Shown one piece after another: positions 8,735-17,701 of a stretch of 64,000 bases of DNA (within the stretch, counting starts at the first letter, position 1; each line of letters begins with the position of its first letter). The position numbers were made by a program, and so were the translations under genes. The notes under the pieces are model-generated. The model made no database searches and was not told where the DNA came from. It worked only from the letters and a program-made list of their open reading frames with translations. Source of the stretch: Thermoplasmatota archaeon (lineage in GTDB: Archaea; Thermoplasmatota; JAKEGO01); the NCBI GenBank assembly GCA_028279595.1, contig JANQNK010000020.1, positions 341,711-405,710 on the forward strand, in the 5' to 3' direction.

Positions 8735-10473
8735 TCCATCACCTCCAGGTTCGCCATCTCGTTCTCGAGCCTCTGCTCGATCTTCACGAACTCGGCCTCG
8801 TACTGGTCCAGCGGGATCCTGCCCATCCTGGCCAGGTCCTCACGACCCTTGACCGCCTTGATGGTCGTGATCTCGACGTTCCTGTCGAGGGCCTCCATCG
8901 CGAGGTCGTGGTACTTCATCATGATCCGGAGCATCTCGAACTGCTTCCTGTCGGAGCAGTAGGTGTCCACCGGATCGTAGGCGTGCTGCCTCAGGAAGTC
9001 CTCCCTGATGACCCTCGCGGCCTCAAGTACGACCTGGTCTGACGGCGGAAGCGCGTCCGGTCCAACGAGCTGGATGATGTCCTTGAGTTCGGCCTCCTTC
9101 TGGAGGAGCTGCATGGCCTTCTCCCTTGTGGAGTACCAGGCCGGGTCGACGTTGTCTGCCCACCAGCCCCTGACCTTCTGGAGATACAATGAATAGGATC
9201 GCAGCCAGTTGATGGACGGGAAGTGACGCCTGTCCGCGAGGTCGGCGTCGAGCGCCCAGAACACCTTGGCTATCCTGAGAGTGTTCTGCGTAACAGGCTC
9301 GGAGAAGTCTCCGCCTGGCGGCGACACCGCCCCGATGATCGAGATGGAACCCGACCGTCCCTGCACGACCTCGACCTGACCGGCCCGCTCGTAGAACTCC
9401 GCAAGCCTGGTCGCCAGGTAGGCTGGGTAACCCTCCTCGCCGGGCATCTCCTCGAGACGGCCCGAGATCTCCCTCAGGGCCTCGGCCCATCGGGACGTCG
9501 AGTCAGCCATCAGGGCGACGTTGTAGCCCATGTCGCGGAAGTACTCGGCTATCGTGATACCAGTGTAGATGGAAGCCTCGCGTGCAGCCACTGGCATGTT
9601 CGATGTATTGGCGATGAGTATCGTCCTTGCCATGAGCTTCTCGCCGGTCCTCGGGTCCTCGAGTTCCGGGAACTCGTCGAGCACCTCTGTCATCTCGTTC
9701 CCGCGCTCGCCGCATCCGACGTAGACCACTATCTCGGCGTCGCTCCACTTCGCCAGCTGATGCTGGCTGACGGTCTTGCCCGTTCCGAAACCTCCGGGAA
9801 TGGCAGCGGTCCCGCCCTTCGCAATCGGGAAGAACGTGTCGAACACGCGCTGACCCGTTATCAGCGGTAGGAATGGATCGAACTTCTTGAGATACGGACG
9901 CTCGCGCCTTACGGGCCATCTCTGAGAGAGCTTGATCTCCGTCTTGCCGACCCGCGCAACGACGTCGTCGATGGAATATTCACCGGCTGACGCGATGAAT
10001 CCTACCCTTCCGCTAACGCCGGGAGGGACCATTATCCTGTGCTCGACGACCGGTGATTCCTGGACCTTTCCGAGGATCGCATTGCCTGAGACCTCGTCCC
10101 CGACGGACGCGGACGGCGTGAAGTGCCACATGTGGTCCCTGTTCAGCGGCGAGACGTTCACACCGCGATCGATGTACTCGCCCGTCAGCTCCTTGATGTC
10201 CGCCAGCGGCCGCTGGATACCGTCATAGATCGTACCGATCAGGCCGGGTCCGAGCTCGACGGAGAGCTGTTCCCCGGTTGTCTCCACCACGTCGCCAGGA
10301 CCTATGCCGCTCGTGTCCTCGTAGACCTGTATGGTCGCGATGTCGCGCTCCAGACCTATGATCTCGCCGATGAGTCCCTGCTCACCGACCGCCACGACGT
10401 CGTACATCCTGGAGCCTGTCATTCCCTCGGCCTTCACCACGGGACCCGCGATGAACACTATCCTTCCTGCCAT
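8731..10473 (-). CDS. atpA: A-type ATP synthase catalytic subunit A
   Basis: A 580-residue catalytic subunit. The Walker A loop is G-G-F-G-T-G-K-T, followed by V-S-Q-H-Q-L-A-K-W; the archaeal-type non-homologous insertion lies between the barrel and the core. [11 protein letters not shown] and [11 protein letters not shown] mark the active site region. Family length is about 580-590, so it is complete. It lies four bases after subunit F and overlaps B by four bases, so the genes are translationally coupled. No intein is present. Confidence 0.98.
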   Translation of the reverse strand: MAGRIVFIAGPVVKAEGMTGSRMYDVVAVGEQGLIGEIIGLERDIATIQVYEDTSGIGPGDVVETTGEQLSVELGPGLIGTIYDGIQRPLADIKELTGEYIDRGVNVSPLNRDHMWHFTPSASVGDEVSGNAILGKVQESPVVEHRIMVPPGVSGRVGFIASAGEYSIDDVVARVGKTEIKLSQRWPVRRERPYLKKFDPFLPLITGQRVFDTFFPIAKGGTAAIPGGFGTGKTVSQHQLAKWSDAEIVVYVGCGERGNEMTEVLDEFPELEDPRTGEKLMARTILIANTSNMPVAAREASIYTGITIAEYFRDMGYNVALMADSTSRWAEALREISGRLEEMPGEEGYPAYLATRLAEFYERAGQVEVVQGRSGSISIIGAVSPPGGDFSEPVTQNTLRIAKVFWALDADLADRRHFPSINWLRSYSLYLQKVRGWWADNVDPAWYSTREKAMQLLQKEAELKDIIQLVGPDALPPSDQVVLEAARVIREDFLRQHAYDPVDTYCSDRKQFEMLRIMMKYHDLAMEALDRNVEITTIKAVKGREDLARMGRIPLDQYEAEFVKIEQRLENEMANLEVME

Positions 10474-10477
10474 GTCA

Positions 10478-10804
10478 TCACCTTGTCACATCGATGCCCA
10501 CCGCCCGGCGGATGACCTTGGCCATCCTGTCCTCCTCCTCGCCGCCCTCGTCGGGCAGCTCCAGGAGGAGCGGTAGCATCCTCTTTTGATCGTGAAATCT
10601 GTCTATGTCCTTCCTTATCGCACCGGCGGCCGACTCGGAGATCACTATCATCCCGACCTCGGCGTTGCCGATGAGCTCCTTGAACCTCGTCCGTGCCAGA
10701 TCGCCGTCGACGTTCGCTCCGTCCTGGACCTCGGTCACGTCTGCCACTCCGCCCAGCCTGAACGCCGTCGCCATGGTCCTGCTCCCTATCACGGCTATCC
10801 TCAT
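10478..10804 (-). CDS. atpF: A-type ATP synthase subunit F
   Basis: A 108-residue central-stalk subunit. The true start is the ATG at 10804, which overlaps the stop of subunit C by four bases (ATGA); the longer reading to 11104 is a shadow of C. The product begins M-R-I-A-V-I-G-S and has the short alternating alpha/beta fold of F/NtpG subunits (G-x-x-D-V hydrophobic strand, then a helix and the I-V-I-S-E strand). It follows C and precedes A, the usual C-F-A order. Confidence 0.9.
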   Translation of the reverse strand: MRIAVIGSRTMATAFRLGGVADVTEVQDGANVDGDLARTRFKELIGNAEVGMIVISESAAGAIRKDIDRFHDQKRMLPLLLELPDEGGEEEDRMAKVIRRAVGIDVTR

Positions 10805-11832
10805 GCGGCCTCCTCCGTGATGGTAGCGCGTTCGACGGCCGTCCATTCCATTCCCGCTGCCGCACCCATGAGCACCGCCCTGACATTGGCGGTCTCGAAC
10901 TCCCGGAAGAGCAGGAACCTGGTCAGCGGACCGATGGACATGAACCGTCGGGTGTAGACCCTCTCGGCCATGTCGAAGGTGGTCCGATGCAATGCCCGCT
11001 CGATCTCCACGGGGTCCTTCAGCTCGGATATCCCGTCGAGGTCGGTTCCAGCAAGCGAGCCGACGCCCTTCGATGGGTCCGACGCGATCTCGGTCAGCAT
11101 CCACGGAGCCACCGTGTCCCCCTCGGGGATATCTAGTTCAGCTAGCTTGTCTCCAGTACCATGGAGATGCATCCTTATCGCGAGGAGGACCAGTTCGGAA
11201 TCGATCCTTGCAGTAAGGATATCGCGCAGCGGGCGTCCGGATATGCCACGCAGCCTTCCCGACGCTCGGGCCATGGCCCTGAGGTACGCGGCGTCGAGGT
11301 CAGCGTCCCTGGGTTCGTCGACGACCTCGCCGATCTCCGCCAGATACATCGACATCAGTTCGCCGGCGGTCTCGCTCCTGGACATCTTGCCTGCAAGCGT
11401 GCTGTCGATCCTGCCAACCGGGTCGATGGTCACCTCGTTGCCGTCCTCGAGGGTCGCACATGCGTCCCTGACCTCGTCGATCTCGTGGGACATCATCATG
11501 ACCTGGTAGAACGGCCGTACGCGCTTGGGAACGACCTCGAGGGCCTCTCCGAGCAGTTCGCGGTTCGCCTGCTTCATCCGGGAGTCCGCTTCGTCGATCC
11601 CGGCGGCGTCCTCTATCGGGAAGTACCTGGTGGCGAGCCTCTTTGCAGCCTCCCTACGGTCGCCTGTCGCAAGCGCGTCGGCGAGCCTCGTGGAGGACAT
11701 GTTCGGGTTCCCTATGACATTGAACCTGGTGTTCAGATAGATCAGCTTGATCGAGAAGTACCTGACGAGCAGCACTATCATGACGGCGGATGGTATGCCG
11801 ATGACGGCCGCGATCGTCAGGATATCAGTCAT
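10801..11832 (-). CDS. atpC: A-type ATP synthase subunit C
   Basis: A 343-residue subunit linking the central stalk to the proteolipid ring (V-ATPase d / NtpC family). It is recognised by repeated helical segments such as Y-L-A-E-I-G-E-V, L-R-G-I-S-G-R-P-L-R-D-I and R-F-L-L-F-R-E-F-E-T-A-N-V-R. The N terminus is odd: residues 4-24 form a strongly hydrophobic segment that looks like a membrane helix, whereas many C subunits are soluble. The start at 11832 overlaps the end of E by eight bases, so the hydrophobic segment is probably translated. Confidence 0.88.
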   Translation of the reverse strand: MTDILTIAAVIGIPSAVMIVLLVRYFSIKLIYLNTRFNVIGNPNMSSTRLADALATGDRREAAKRLATRYFPIEDAAGIDEADSRMKQANRELLGEALEVVPKRVRPFYQVMMMSHEIDEVRDACATLEDGNEVTIDPVGRIDSTLAGKMSRSETAGELMSMYLAEIGEVVDEPRDADLDAAYLRAMARASGRLRGISGRPLRDILTARIDSELVLLAIRMHLHGTGDKLAELDIPEGDTVAPWMLTEIASDPSKGVGSLAGTDLDGISELKDPVEIERALHRTTFDMAERVYTRRFMSIGPLTRFLLFREFETANVRAVLMGAAAGMEWTAVERATITEEAA

Positions 11833-12388
11833 CGCCGCCCTCCGAGACCTGGGCCTGGATGATCTCGCGGATGCGCGGTCTCATCTCTTCGACGATCGTG
11901 TCGAAACGCAGGTCGAGGACCTTTCCGTCGCCGGTGCTGAGGAGGATCCCACCGGCCCCTTCCACCGTCCCCGTGACATGCTTTCCGAAGGATTCGAGGA
12001 GCTCGAAGTCCGCCGAACGGCAGACCGAGACCTCGTAATCGCCCAAGAGTTCGTCGCCCACGGCGAGACATCTCTCGATGTAGGCGCGATACTTCTCTTC
12101 GTGGAGGTCAGATAACCTCTCGAGGGACCTCTCAACCGTCAGCGAGAGGACCTCGTCGAATGCCCTGCTGACCGTCCTCGACGCCTCGGCCCGGGCCTGG
12201 ACGACGACGCCGCGGGCCCTCCGCTCGGCCTCGACGACGCTGTCCTCGAAGGCCTCGGCCTCGGTACGCGCCCTCTCGAGTATCTCTTCCCTCACGGAGT
12301 CGGCCGCTGTCCTCGCCTCGTTGAGGATACCATCGGCCTCCTCCCTTGCCTGCGCCTCCAGGTGCCGCTTCAGCTCATCGAGCCCCAT
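11825..12388 (-). CDS. atpE: A-type ATP synthase subunit E (peripheral stalk)
   Basis: A 187-residue subunit. The N-terminal half is a long Ala/Glu/Arg-rich helix, which would pair with subunit H in the peripheral stalk; the C-terminal half is a globular alpha/beta domain. Length and layout are typical of E. It begins 11 bases after subunit K and overlaps the start of C. Confidence 0.9.
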   Translation of the reverse strand: MGLDELKRHLEAQAREEADGILNEARTAADSVREEILERARTEAEAFEDSVVEAERRARGVVVQARAEASRTVSRAFDEVLSLTVERSLERLSDLHEEKYRAYIERCLAVGDELLGDYEVSVCRSADFELLESFGKHVTGTVEGAGGILLSTGDGKVLDLRFDTIVEEMRPRIREIIQAQVSEGGDD

Positions 12389-12399
12389 CTACGGCACCC

Positions 12400-13206
12400 T
12401 CAGAACAGGCCTAGACCTATGATCGCTAGCAATCCGAGCACGAAGCCGAACATCGCGACGGCCTCTGGCATCGCGGAGATGATCAGCCCGCCGGAGAAGG
12501 CCTTCTCCCTCTTGCCGATGGCGCTGAGGGAGGCGCCCGCGGATATGCCCTGCGGGATGGCGGACACGCCGGTGATCCCGACGATCAGCGCGATGCCGAA
12601 CAGCGCTACCCACGAACCCGAGTTCATGGCAACGTCCGGAGGCACGCCGGCCCCGCCGATGAGCCCGACGCCCATCAGTATGAAGAAGGCGATCGCGAAC
12701 GCGTAGATGACCTGCGTGAACGGCAGTGCGGAGAGCATGAGGATCCGGCCGAGGCCGACCTCCTTCTCTGCTGACAGCGCCATCGCGGAGGTTCCTGCGA
12801 TGGCGAGCCCCATCGCGGACGCGATGCCGGCGATCGCCATCATCAATCCGATCGCGATGAGCGACATGTTCTGCAGTTCCGTCGGTCCTGCCACCTGCAC
12901 CTCGACGACGCTCGCGTACTCGCCGGTCGCGTTTGATATCACGAGCGACACCAGGTAGGTCCCGCCCGAGGTGTACCTGTGCGTCACGGTCTCCCCAGAC
13001 GCGGTGTCACCATCCCCGAAATCCCACATGTAGGTGGCGTTCAAACCTCCGTCTGGAGCCATGAACACGACGTTCTTCTCGACATCCACTTCGATGCTGT
13101 CGACGTCCTCGGTCACTGTATCGCCGACCATTATGTCGACGGCCGCCGCAAGGGGCAGCATCATGACGAGCAACAGCGCCAGCACAAGGCATCTCAAACC
13201 CTTCAT
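12400..13206 (-). CDS. atpK: A-type ATP synthase proteolipid subunit K with an N-terminal exported PKD domain
   Basis: A 268-residue fusion. Residues 1-22 form a signal peptide. Residues about 30-106 form a PKD domain with the classic W-D-F-G-D-G (61-66) and a Y-x-x-x-G-x-Y-x-V-S-L strand. Residues 113-268 are a standard four-helix proteolipid of 156 residues, the usual size of the whole subunit. The second helix has L161, T164 and Q165, the third Q219, and the fourth the ion-binding E248. These match the sodium ligands of Enterococcus hirae NtpK (L61, T64, Q65, Q110, E139). The first hairpin lacks a carboxylate, so there would be one ion site per four helices. PKD would face outside. The ATG overlaps the stop of subunit I by four bases. 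Confidence 0.92.
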   Translation of the reverse strand: MKGLRCLVLALLLVMMLPLAAAVDIMVGDTVTEDVDSIEVDVEKNVVFMAPDGGLNATYMWDFGDGDTASGETVTHRYTSGGTYLVSLVISNATGEYASVVEVQVAGPTELQNMSLIAIGLMMAIAGIASAMGLAIAGTSAMALSAEKEVGLGRILMLSALPFTQVIYAFAIAFFILMGVGLIGGAGVPPDVAMNSGSWVALFGIALIVGITGVSAIPQGISAGASLSAIGKREKAFSGGLIISAMPEAVAMFGFVLGLLAIIGLGLF

Positions 13207-15095
13207 TTGTTTCCCTCCTCGAATTCAACCTTGGTGTAAAGTCTCTGAGCGTGAAACGGTTCGAACTGGCGTCCCTCGCCCTCGTAGAACCGCTTGTAGA
13301 ACTCCACGAACTGGAGCCTCAGTGAATGGACACCCGCTCCCAGCGCCTGCAGGGCCAGGTTCCCCAGGTGTCCGCCTATCAAAAGGATCGTGATGACTAT
13401 CGCCGAGAGACCGATGGGAAGCATTCCCCCCATGGTCAGGGCGAAGGAGTTCAGCGCCATGGCGAGGAGCATGGTCGCCAGGCCGAGGGCCATTATCCTG
13501 ATGAACGACAGCGCGTCTCCGAGCATTCCTGTCACCTCGAACAGGAAGAAGAATGCGACGTCCACCAGTATGAGACATATCATCGCCAGTGTCATGAACA
13601 GGGCCGCCGTCTCGACAGCGGGCGGATACGACGCCTCGAACAGGAAGATGGTGATGAGCAGTATCCCCGCGGGGAGCAGCACTATCCACGAGACCCGCTT
13701 CAGCACGAAGTCCTTCCTCTTCCCGCTCCTTAGGTCGTTGATCCCGCCGAGGATGACGCTCACGTAGAGCATGATCGCCCCGATGAGTATGGACAGGACG
13801 ATGAGTCCGGTGACGTTCTCGATGAGGTCTATCGGAAGGACGATCCCGCCTATCTCCAGGTGGTAGAGCTGGTCCCGTCCGAAGACGGCGCTGTGCAGGT
13901 CTCCGAAGAAGGACCCAGTCAGGAAACCGACGATGGCCGTGGATGCCCCGAGCTCTATCCCTAGGATCGATGCGCCCTTCATCGCCGGACTGGACCTTCC
14001 GATGACCCTGTATCCGTAGATGGAGAGCCCGAGGATTATCAGGCCATAGCCCAGGTCGCCCAGCATTATCCCGAATATCAGTATGAACGTCATCGCCGTG
14101 AGGACCGTCGGGTCCACCTCGTTCCTCGACGGTGTGCCGTAGAGGCTCACGATACCCTCGAACGGTCGCGCCCATCCGGGGTTCCGTATGTAGGTGGGGG
14201 CGTCCTCCCTCTCGCTGAGGTCGACGTGAGCCAGACCCTTGCTCGCCCGCCTGACGGACCGCTCGAGGCGGTCTGCGTCCCGGGCAGCGGCCCATCCGGT
14301 TATCTCGTAAGTGTATCTCCCCTCTGACAGGGTGCCCACGGCGGCGACCTGTTTGGCGGCCATGGCGAGCTGTTCCCTGAGAGCGAGGAAGCGGCCGTGG
14401 TCCGGCTGTAGAGCCGAAAGCTCCTCCTTCAGCCTTCCGATCTCCTCCTTGGCGGACTCGATCTCCTTGGCGAGCTCCATCGCACGGTCGGAAGGAAGTG
14501 CCGGAGCGGTAGGAAACTCGAGCCGGTCGAATCCGGCCAGCGCCTTCCTGTCCCTGACAGCTATCAGCGAGACCGCGCCGTCGTCCGAGGTCCATACCGC
14601 CTCCTCAGGAACGGTCTCCCCTGGTCTTATGAATGCTAGTGAGTAGCCTCTCCTCTCACCGACCTCGGACAGCCGGACCGGCGCTCCGAGCACCGGCTTG
14701 ATGGCATCGAGCTCCTCGTCAAGCTCGCGTCGCTTCGACCTCAGCTCCTTCAGGCGCGAGTGGGCCGCAATGGCCCAGTCGAGGTCGTCGGCGACCCGGG
14801 CCCCCTGCTCGAGGACCCTGTCGGGGGTTGTGAACGGCGATCCCTTGGGTACGATGGGCTCGGGAAGCAGGATGGACCTCATGGCCTCCTTCCTGTCCGC
14901 CGGCCTGGGTCTCGATGCGTTGACGAGCGTCGCGATCCGCTTCCTGGTCTTTACAAGCTGGGAGTGGAGTTCCGGCGCCTCTCCCTCGGCAACCTCGATC
15001 TCCATGATGCCCTTCTCGTGCAGGTGCGACAGCACTGGCTGTACCTTCGAACGTGGAACGGCTATCCTGACGTAGAGCATCCTCTCCGGTATCAT
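13203..15095 (-). CDS. atpI: A-type ATP synthase subunit I (membrane a-type subunit)
   Basis: A 630-residue stator subunit. The N-terminal half (about 1-320) is cytoplasmic with a coiled-coil pair; the C-terminal half has about seven or eight transmembrane helices with the conserved G-I-M-L-G-D-L-G-Y-G turn and a late S-F-I-R-I-M-A-L-G-L helix bearing the essential arginine. Family length is about 600-660. It overlaps both H (upstream) and K (downstream) by four bases, so stator, ring and stalk genes are translated together. Confidence 0.95.
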   Translation of the reverse strand: MIPERMLYVRIAVPRSKVQPVLSHLHEKGIMEIEVAEGEAPELHSQLVKTRKRIATLVNASRPRPADRKEAMRSILLPEPIVPKGSPFTTPDRVLEQGARVADDLDWAIAAHSRLKELRSKRRELDEELDAIKPVLGAPVRLSEVGERRGYSLAFIRPGETVPEEAVWTSDDGAVSLIAVRDRKALAGFDRLEFPTAPALPSDRAMELAKEIESAKEEIGRLKEELSALQPDHGRFLALREQLAMAAKQVAAVGTLSEGRYTYEITGWAAARDADRLERSVRRASKGLAHVDLSEREDAPTYIRNPGWARPFEGIVSLYGTPSRNEVDPTVLTAMTFILIFGIMLGDLGYGLIILGLSIYGYRVIGRSSPAMKGASILGIELGASTAIVGFLTGSFFGDLHSAVFGRDQLYHLEIGGIVLPIDLIENVTGLIVLSILIGAIMLYVSVILGGINDLRSGKRKDFVLKRVSWIVLLPAGILLITIFLFEASYPPAVETAALFMTLAMICLILVDVAFFFLFEVTGMLGDALSFIRIMALGLATMLLAMALNSFALTMGGMLPIGLSAIVITILLIGGHLGNLALQALGAGVHSLRLQFVEFYKRFYEGEGRQFEPFHAQRLYTKVEFEEGNK

Positions 15096-15409
15096 ATCGA
15101 TCCCAGCACCTCGTCGACCACGATGTCGGACATGGTGTCAACGGCCCTGGAACCCGCGCGGACCACGGAGGATGCGGTCGACTCCCCCTTCTCGCGAACG
15201 GACCTGGCATCCTCGGAGCCGTTGTGCTCGGCCTCTGCCGACCTCTTCCTGGACGATTCGCGTGCCTGCGAGACGATCCCGTCCGCCTCCTTCTCCGCCA
15301 CGGAGCGGGCCTCCTCGATCAGGCTTCCGGCCCTCGATCGGGCCTCCTCGATCGTGCCAAGGGCGTCCTTCTCGATCATATCGACGAGCGATCCCTGTTC
15401 CTTGACCAT
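15092..15409 (-). CDS. atpH: A-type ATP synthase subunit H (peripheral stalk)
   Basis: A helical, Glu/Ala/Arg/Ser-rich peptide of 105 residues forming the coiled-coil partner of subunit E. I take the ATG at 15409 rather than the upstream in-frame GTG at 15424: the TATA box at 15431-15438 is 25 bases before the ATG, so the transcript would begin at about that codon and exclude the GTG. It is the first gene of the eight-gene operon and overlaps I by four bases. Confidence 0.82.
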   Translation of the reverse strand: MVKEQGSLVDMIEKDALGTIEEARSRAGSLIEEARSVAEKEADGIVSQARESSRKRSAEAEHNGSEDARSVREKGESTASSVVRAGSRAVDTMSDIVVDEVLGSI

Positions 15410-15430
15410 CGAGTCCGGTAACACTATTCA

Positions 15431-15438
15431 TTAATAAA
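15431..15438 (-). promoter_or_regulatory. TATA box of the ATP synthase operon
   Basis: TTTATTAA on the minus strand, centred 25 bases upstream of the subunit H ATG at 15409. No Shine-Dalgarno intervenes, consistent with a leaderless operon transcript. Confidence 0.65.
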
Positions 15439-15700
15439 GGATTAACCTATGGAATGGGTCCACTGAAGGTGTCCGTCAGGCACCGTCTTGATGTACCCCG
15501 AACCCACTGATCCTCACTTTCCGGGCAAGAGTTACGGACTCGATGTTCGAATGTCGATTTTCAGGCCTTTTTCGGAGGAAATCGGGCATCTGCCGGGCGA
15601 AAGGTTAAAAAACACGCTTACCATCCCTTTGATAAGGATAGCGCATCGACCAGGCGGGACTATCACTGTCCACATCAAAAATACCGGAGAGAGGGGGAAC

Positions 15701-17689
15701 ATGGCATCCAAGTCCGAGGCTAAGGAGCTTCTGAAAAAGGCCGTTGAGCACGCGAAAGCTGAGGAGTACGACGAGGCGATGGAGTTCGTGGACGAGTCGC
15801 TCGGGGTAATAGAGACCCCGGAGGGATACACGAACAAGGGCCACATCTACCGGAAACTCAAGGATTGGAAGAATGCGGCCGAGAACTATTCCAAGGCGAT
15901 CTCGCTCGACGCAGACCACGAGAAGGCGATCTCTGGCCTCGAGGCGATGAAGAAGAAGCTTCCCGAGGAGGACTGGCCCTCCGAAGGAGGCGAGGAGCCA
16001 GCGCCGGTGAAGAAGAAGGAGAAGCCGGCCAAGAAGAAGAAGGCCCCCAAACCCGAGCCAGAACCTGAACCCGAGCCAGCTCCCGCTCCCGTCAAGAAGA
16101 AGAAGAAAAAGGCGCCGAAACCGGTCGAGAAGGAGCCGGAACCGGAGCCCGAACCCGAGGAGGAACCTGAGGAGCCAGCGCCCGAGCCAAAGAAGGCAAA
16201 GGTGAAGAAGGCACCGAAGGAGCCGGAACCCGAACCCGAACCAGTACCCGCTCCGGTGAAGAAGAAAAAGAAGAAGAAGGCCCCGAAGCCCGCACCGGAG
16301 CCCGAGAAGCCTAAGAAGAAGATGGCGAAGGGCAAGCCGGTCAAGAAGGGCAAGGTCAGGAGGCCCAAGGCGGATGTGGCCGCGGTCGAGGTGGTCGAGG
16401 TCGTCGAGGAGCCGCCCGAACCCAAGGCCGAGGAGGCCGAGGACGCCCTTCAGGACATCAAGGACGTTGTAAAGGACGATCATCTGAAGGCCATCATGAA
16501 ACTGTCCCCGGACATCCTGATGGACTTCGATCCGGACATTCACAGGAAGCTCGAGATATTCCACCACATCGAGGCCATGCTCGACAACTTCGAGGAGGCC
16601 GAGGACGCTGTGAAGAAGGAGCTCGCCGCCCGGGAGGAGAACATTCTCCGGAAGGAGCGGGAGCAGGAACTCCTGGACAAGGAGCTCGAGCTCAAGAAGA
16701 AGCAGGTAACCCAGCGCGTAGAGGAGTCCGACAGGCGCTTCATGGAGGCTGAGAAGCACCTGAAGGGCATCGAGGACAAGGGCAAGTCGGTGAAGGACAT
16801 GGAGTCCGCCATCACCGATAAGTCGAAGGCGCTGGAGGACAAGCTCGAGGAACTCAAGGTGACCACTGCGGCAGTGCGGAAGCGCCAGGCAGCCCTGGAG
16901 AAGAGGGAGGCCGAGATGAAGAAGATGGAGAAGAAGCTTCGCAAGGAGTTCGAATCCGCCTCCGCAGACGTAAAGGACAAGGAGAAGGAGCTCGACACAC
17001 TTCTTTCCGCAAGGCAGATCGCCGAGCAGGAGATAGACAAGGAGAAGTCGGAGATCGAGGCCAAGTTCAAGAAGCAGATCGCGAAGCTCCAGGCCGAGCT
17101 CAAGAAGGAGCGCGAGGTCGCCAAGAAGCAGAGCGGCGTCGTCAAGAAGGCCAGGGGCGCCCTCTCGAAATCTAAGGCTGACCGCGAGGAGCTCATGGCC
17201 GCCCTCGGCAAGAGGGAGGCCGAATCGCTGCAGCTCAAGGAGAAGCTGGAGACGCTCCAGGCCTACCTCGTCGAGAACGAGAAGCTCCTGAAAGCCCGCG
17301 TCGGACGCGCGGCGGCCGACAGGGAGAAGGCCCCGGAGAGGGCGAAGGAGCTCGAGGAGGAGGAGACCGAGATCACCGAGCGCGTCAAGGAGCTCGAGAC
17401 GGCAGTCGAGGACACCATCGAGGCGCCCGAGGAGGACGACCTCGATGAGGTCGATCTCGGGGACCTCGACGAGATGGACATCGACGTCGACGACCTAGAT
17501 CTCGAGGCCGAGGCCGACGATCTCGCGGCGCAGTACGACGCCGAGGAGGCCGAGAAGGCCAAGGATGAGAAGAAGGAGGAACCCGCGGAGGACGACCTGG
17601 GAGACGTCGACCTCGGGGACCTCGACCTGGACGACATGGACCTCGACATCGAGGACATGGACGACGATCTGCTGGCAGAGCTCGAGTGA
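15701..17689 (+). CDS. TPR, Lys/Pro/Glu-rich and coiled-coil protein
   Basis: A 662-residue protein in four parts. Residues 1-85 hold two TPR-like helix pairs. About 95-230 is low-complexity, alternating K-K-K-K and E-P-E-P blocks. About 240-540 is a long charged coiled coil, and about 560-662 is an acidic end with repeated D-x-x-D-L-G-D-L-D. The start ATG at 15701 has a GAGAGGGGG ribosome-binding site; the longer reading from 15488 lacks support. There is no membrane segment. It may be a cytoplasmic scaffold, but the function is unknown. RpiA follows after 12 bases on the same strand. A TATA-like TTAAAAAA at 15605-15612 is the likely promoter. Confidence 0.8.
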   Translation: MASKSEAKELLKKAVEHAKAEEYDEAMEFVDESLGVIETPEGYTNKGHIYRKLKDWKNAAENYSKAISLDADHEKAISGLEAMKKKLPEEDWPSEGGEEPAPVKKKEKPAKKKKAPKPEPEPEPEPAPAPVKKKKKKAPKPVEKEPEPEPEPEEEPEEPAPEPKKAKVKKAPKEPEPEPEPVPAPVKKKKKKKAPKPAPEPEKPKKKMAKGKPVKKGKVRRPKADVAAVEVVEVVEEPPEPKAEEAEDALQDIKDVVKDDHLKAIMKLSPDILMDFDPDIHRKLEIFHHIEAMLDNFEEAEDAVKKELAAREENILRKEREQELLDKELELKKKQVTQRVEESDRRFMEAEKHLKGIEDKGKSVKDMESAITDKSKALEDKLEELKVTTAAVRKRQAALEKREAEMKKMEKKLRKEFESASADVKDKEKELDTLLSARQIAEQEIDKEKSEIEAKFKKQIAKLQAELKKEREVAKKQSGVVKKARGALSKSKADREELMAALGKREAESLQLKEKLETLQAYLVENEKLLKARVGRAAADREKAPERAKELEEEETEITERVKELETAVEDTIEAPEEDDLDEVDLGDLDEMDIDVDDLDLEAEADDLAAQYDAEEAEKAKDEKKEEPAEDDLGDVDLGDLDLDDMDLDIEDMDDDLLAELE

Positions 17690-17701
17690 GACGGGAGATC
17701 C

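Noticed and set aside
15605..16759. 384-residue Leu/Arg-rich minus-strand frame
   Set aside because: It mirrors the Lys/Glu-rich TPR/coiled-coil protein; leucine-rich low complexity arises from CTT/CTC complements.
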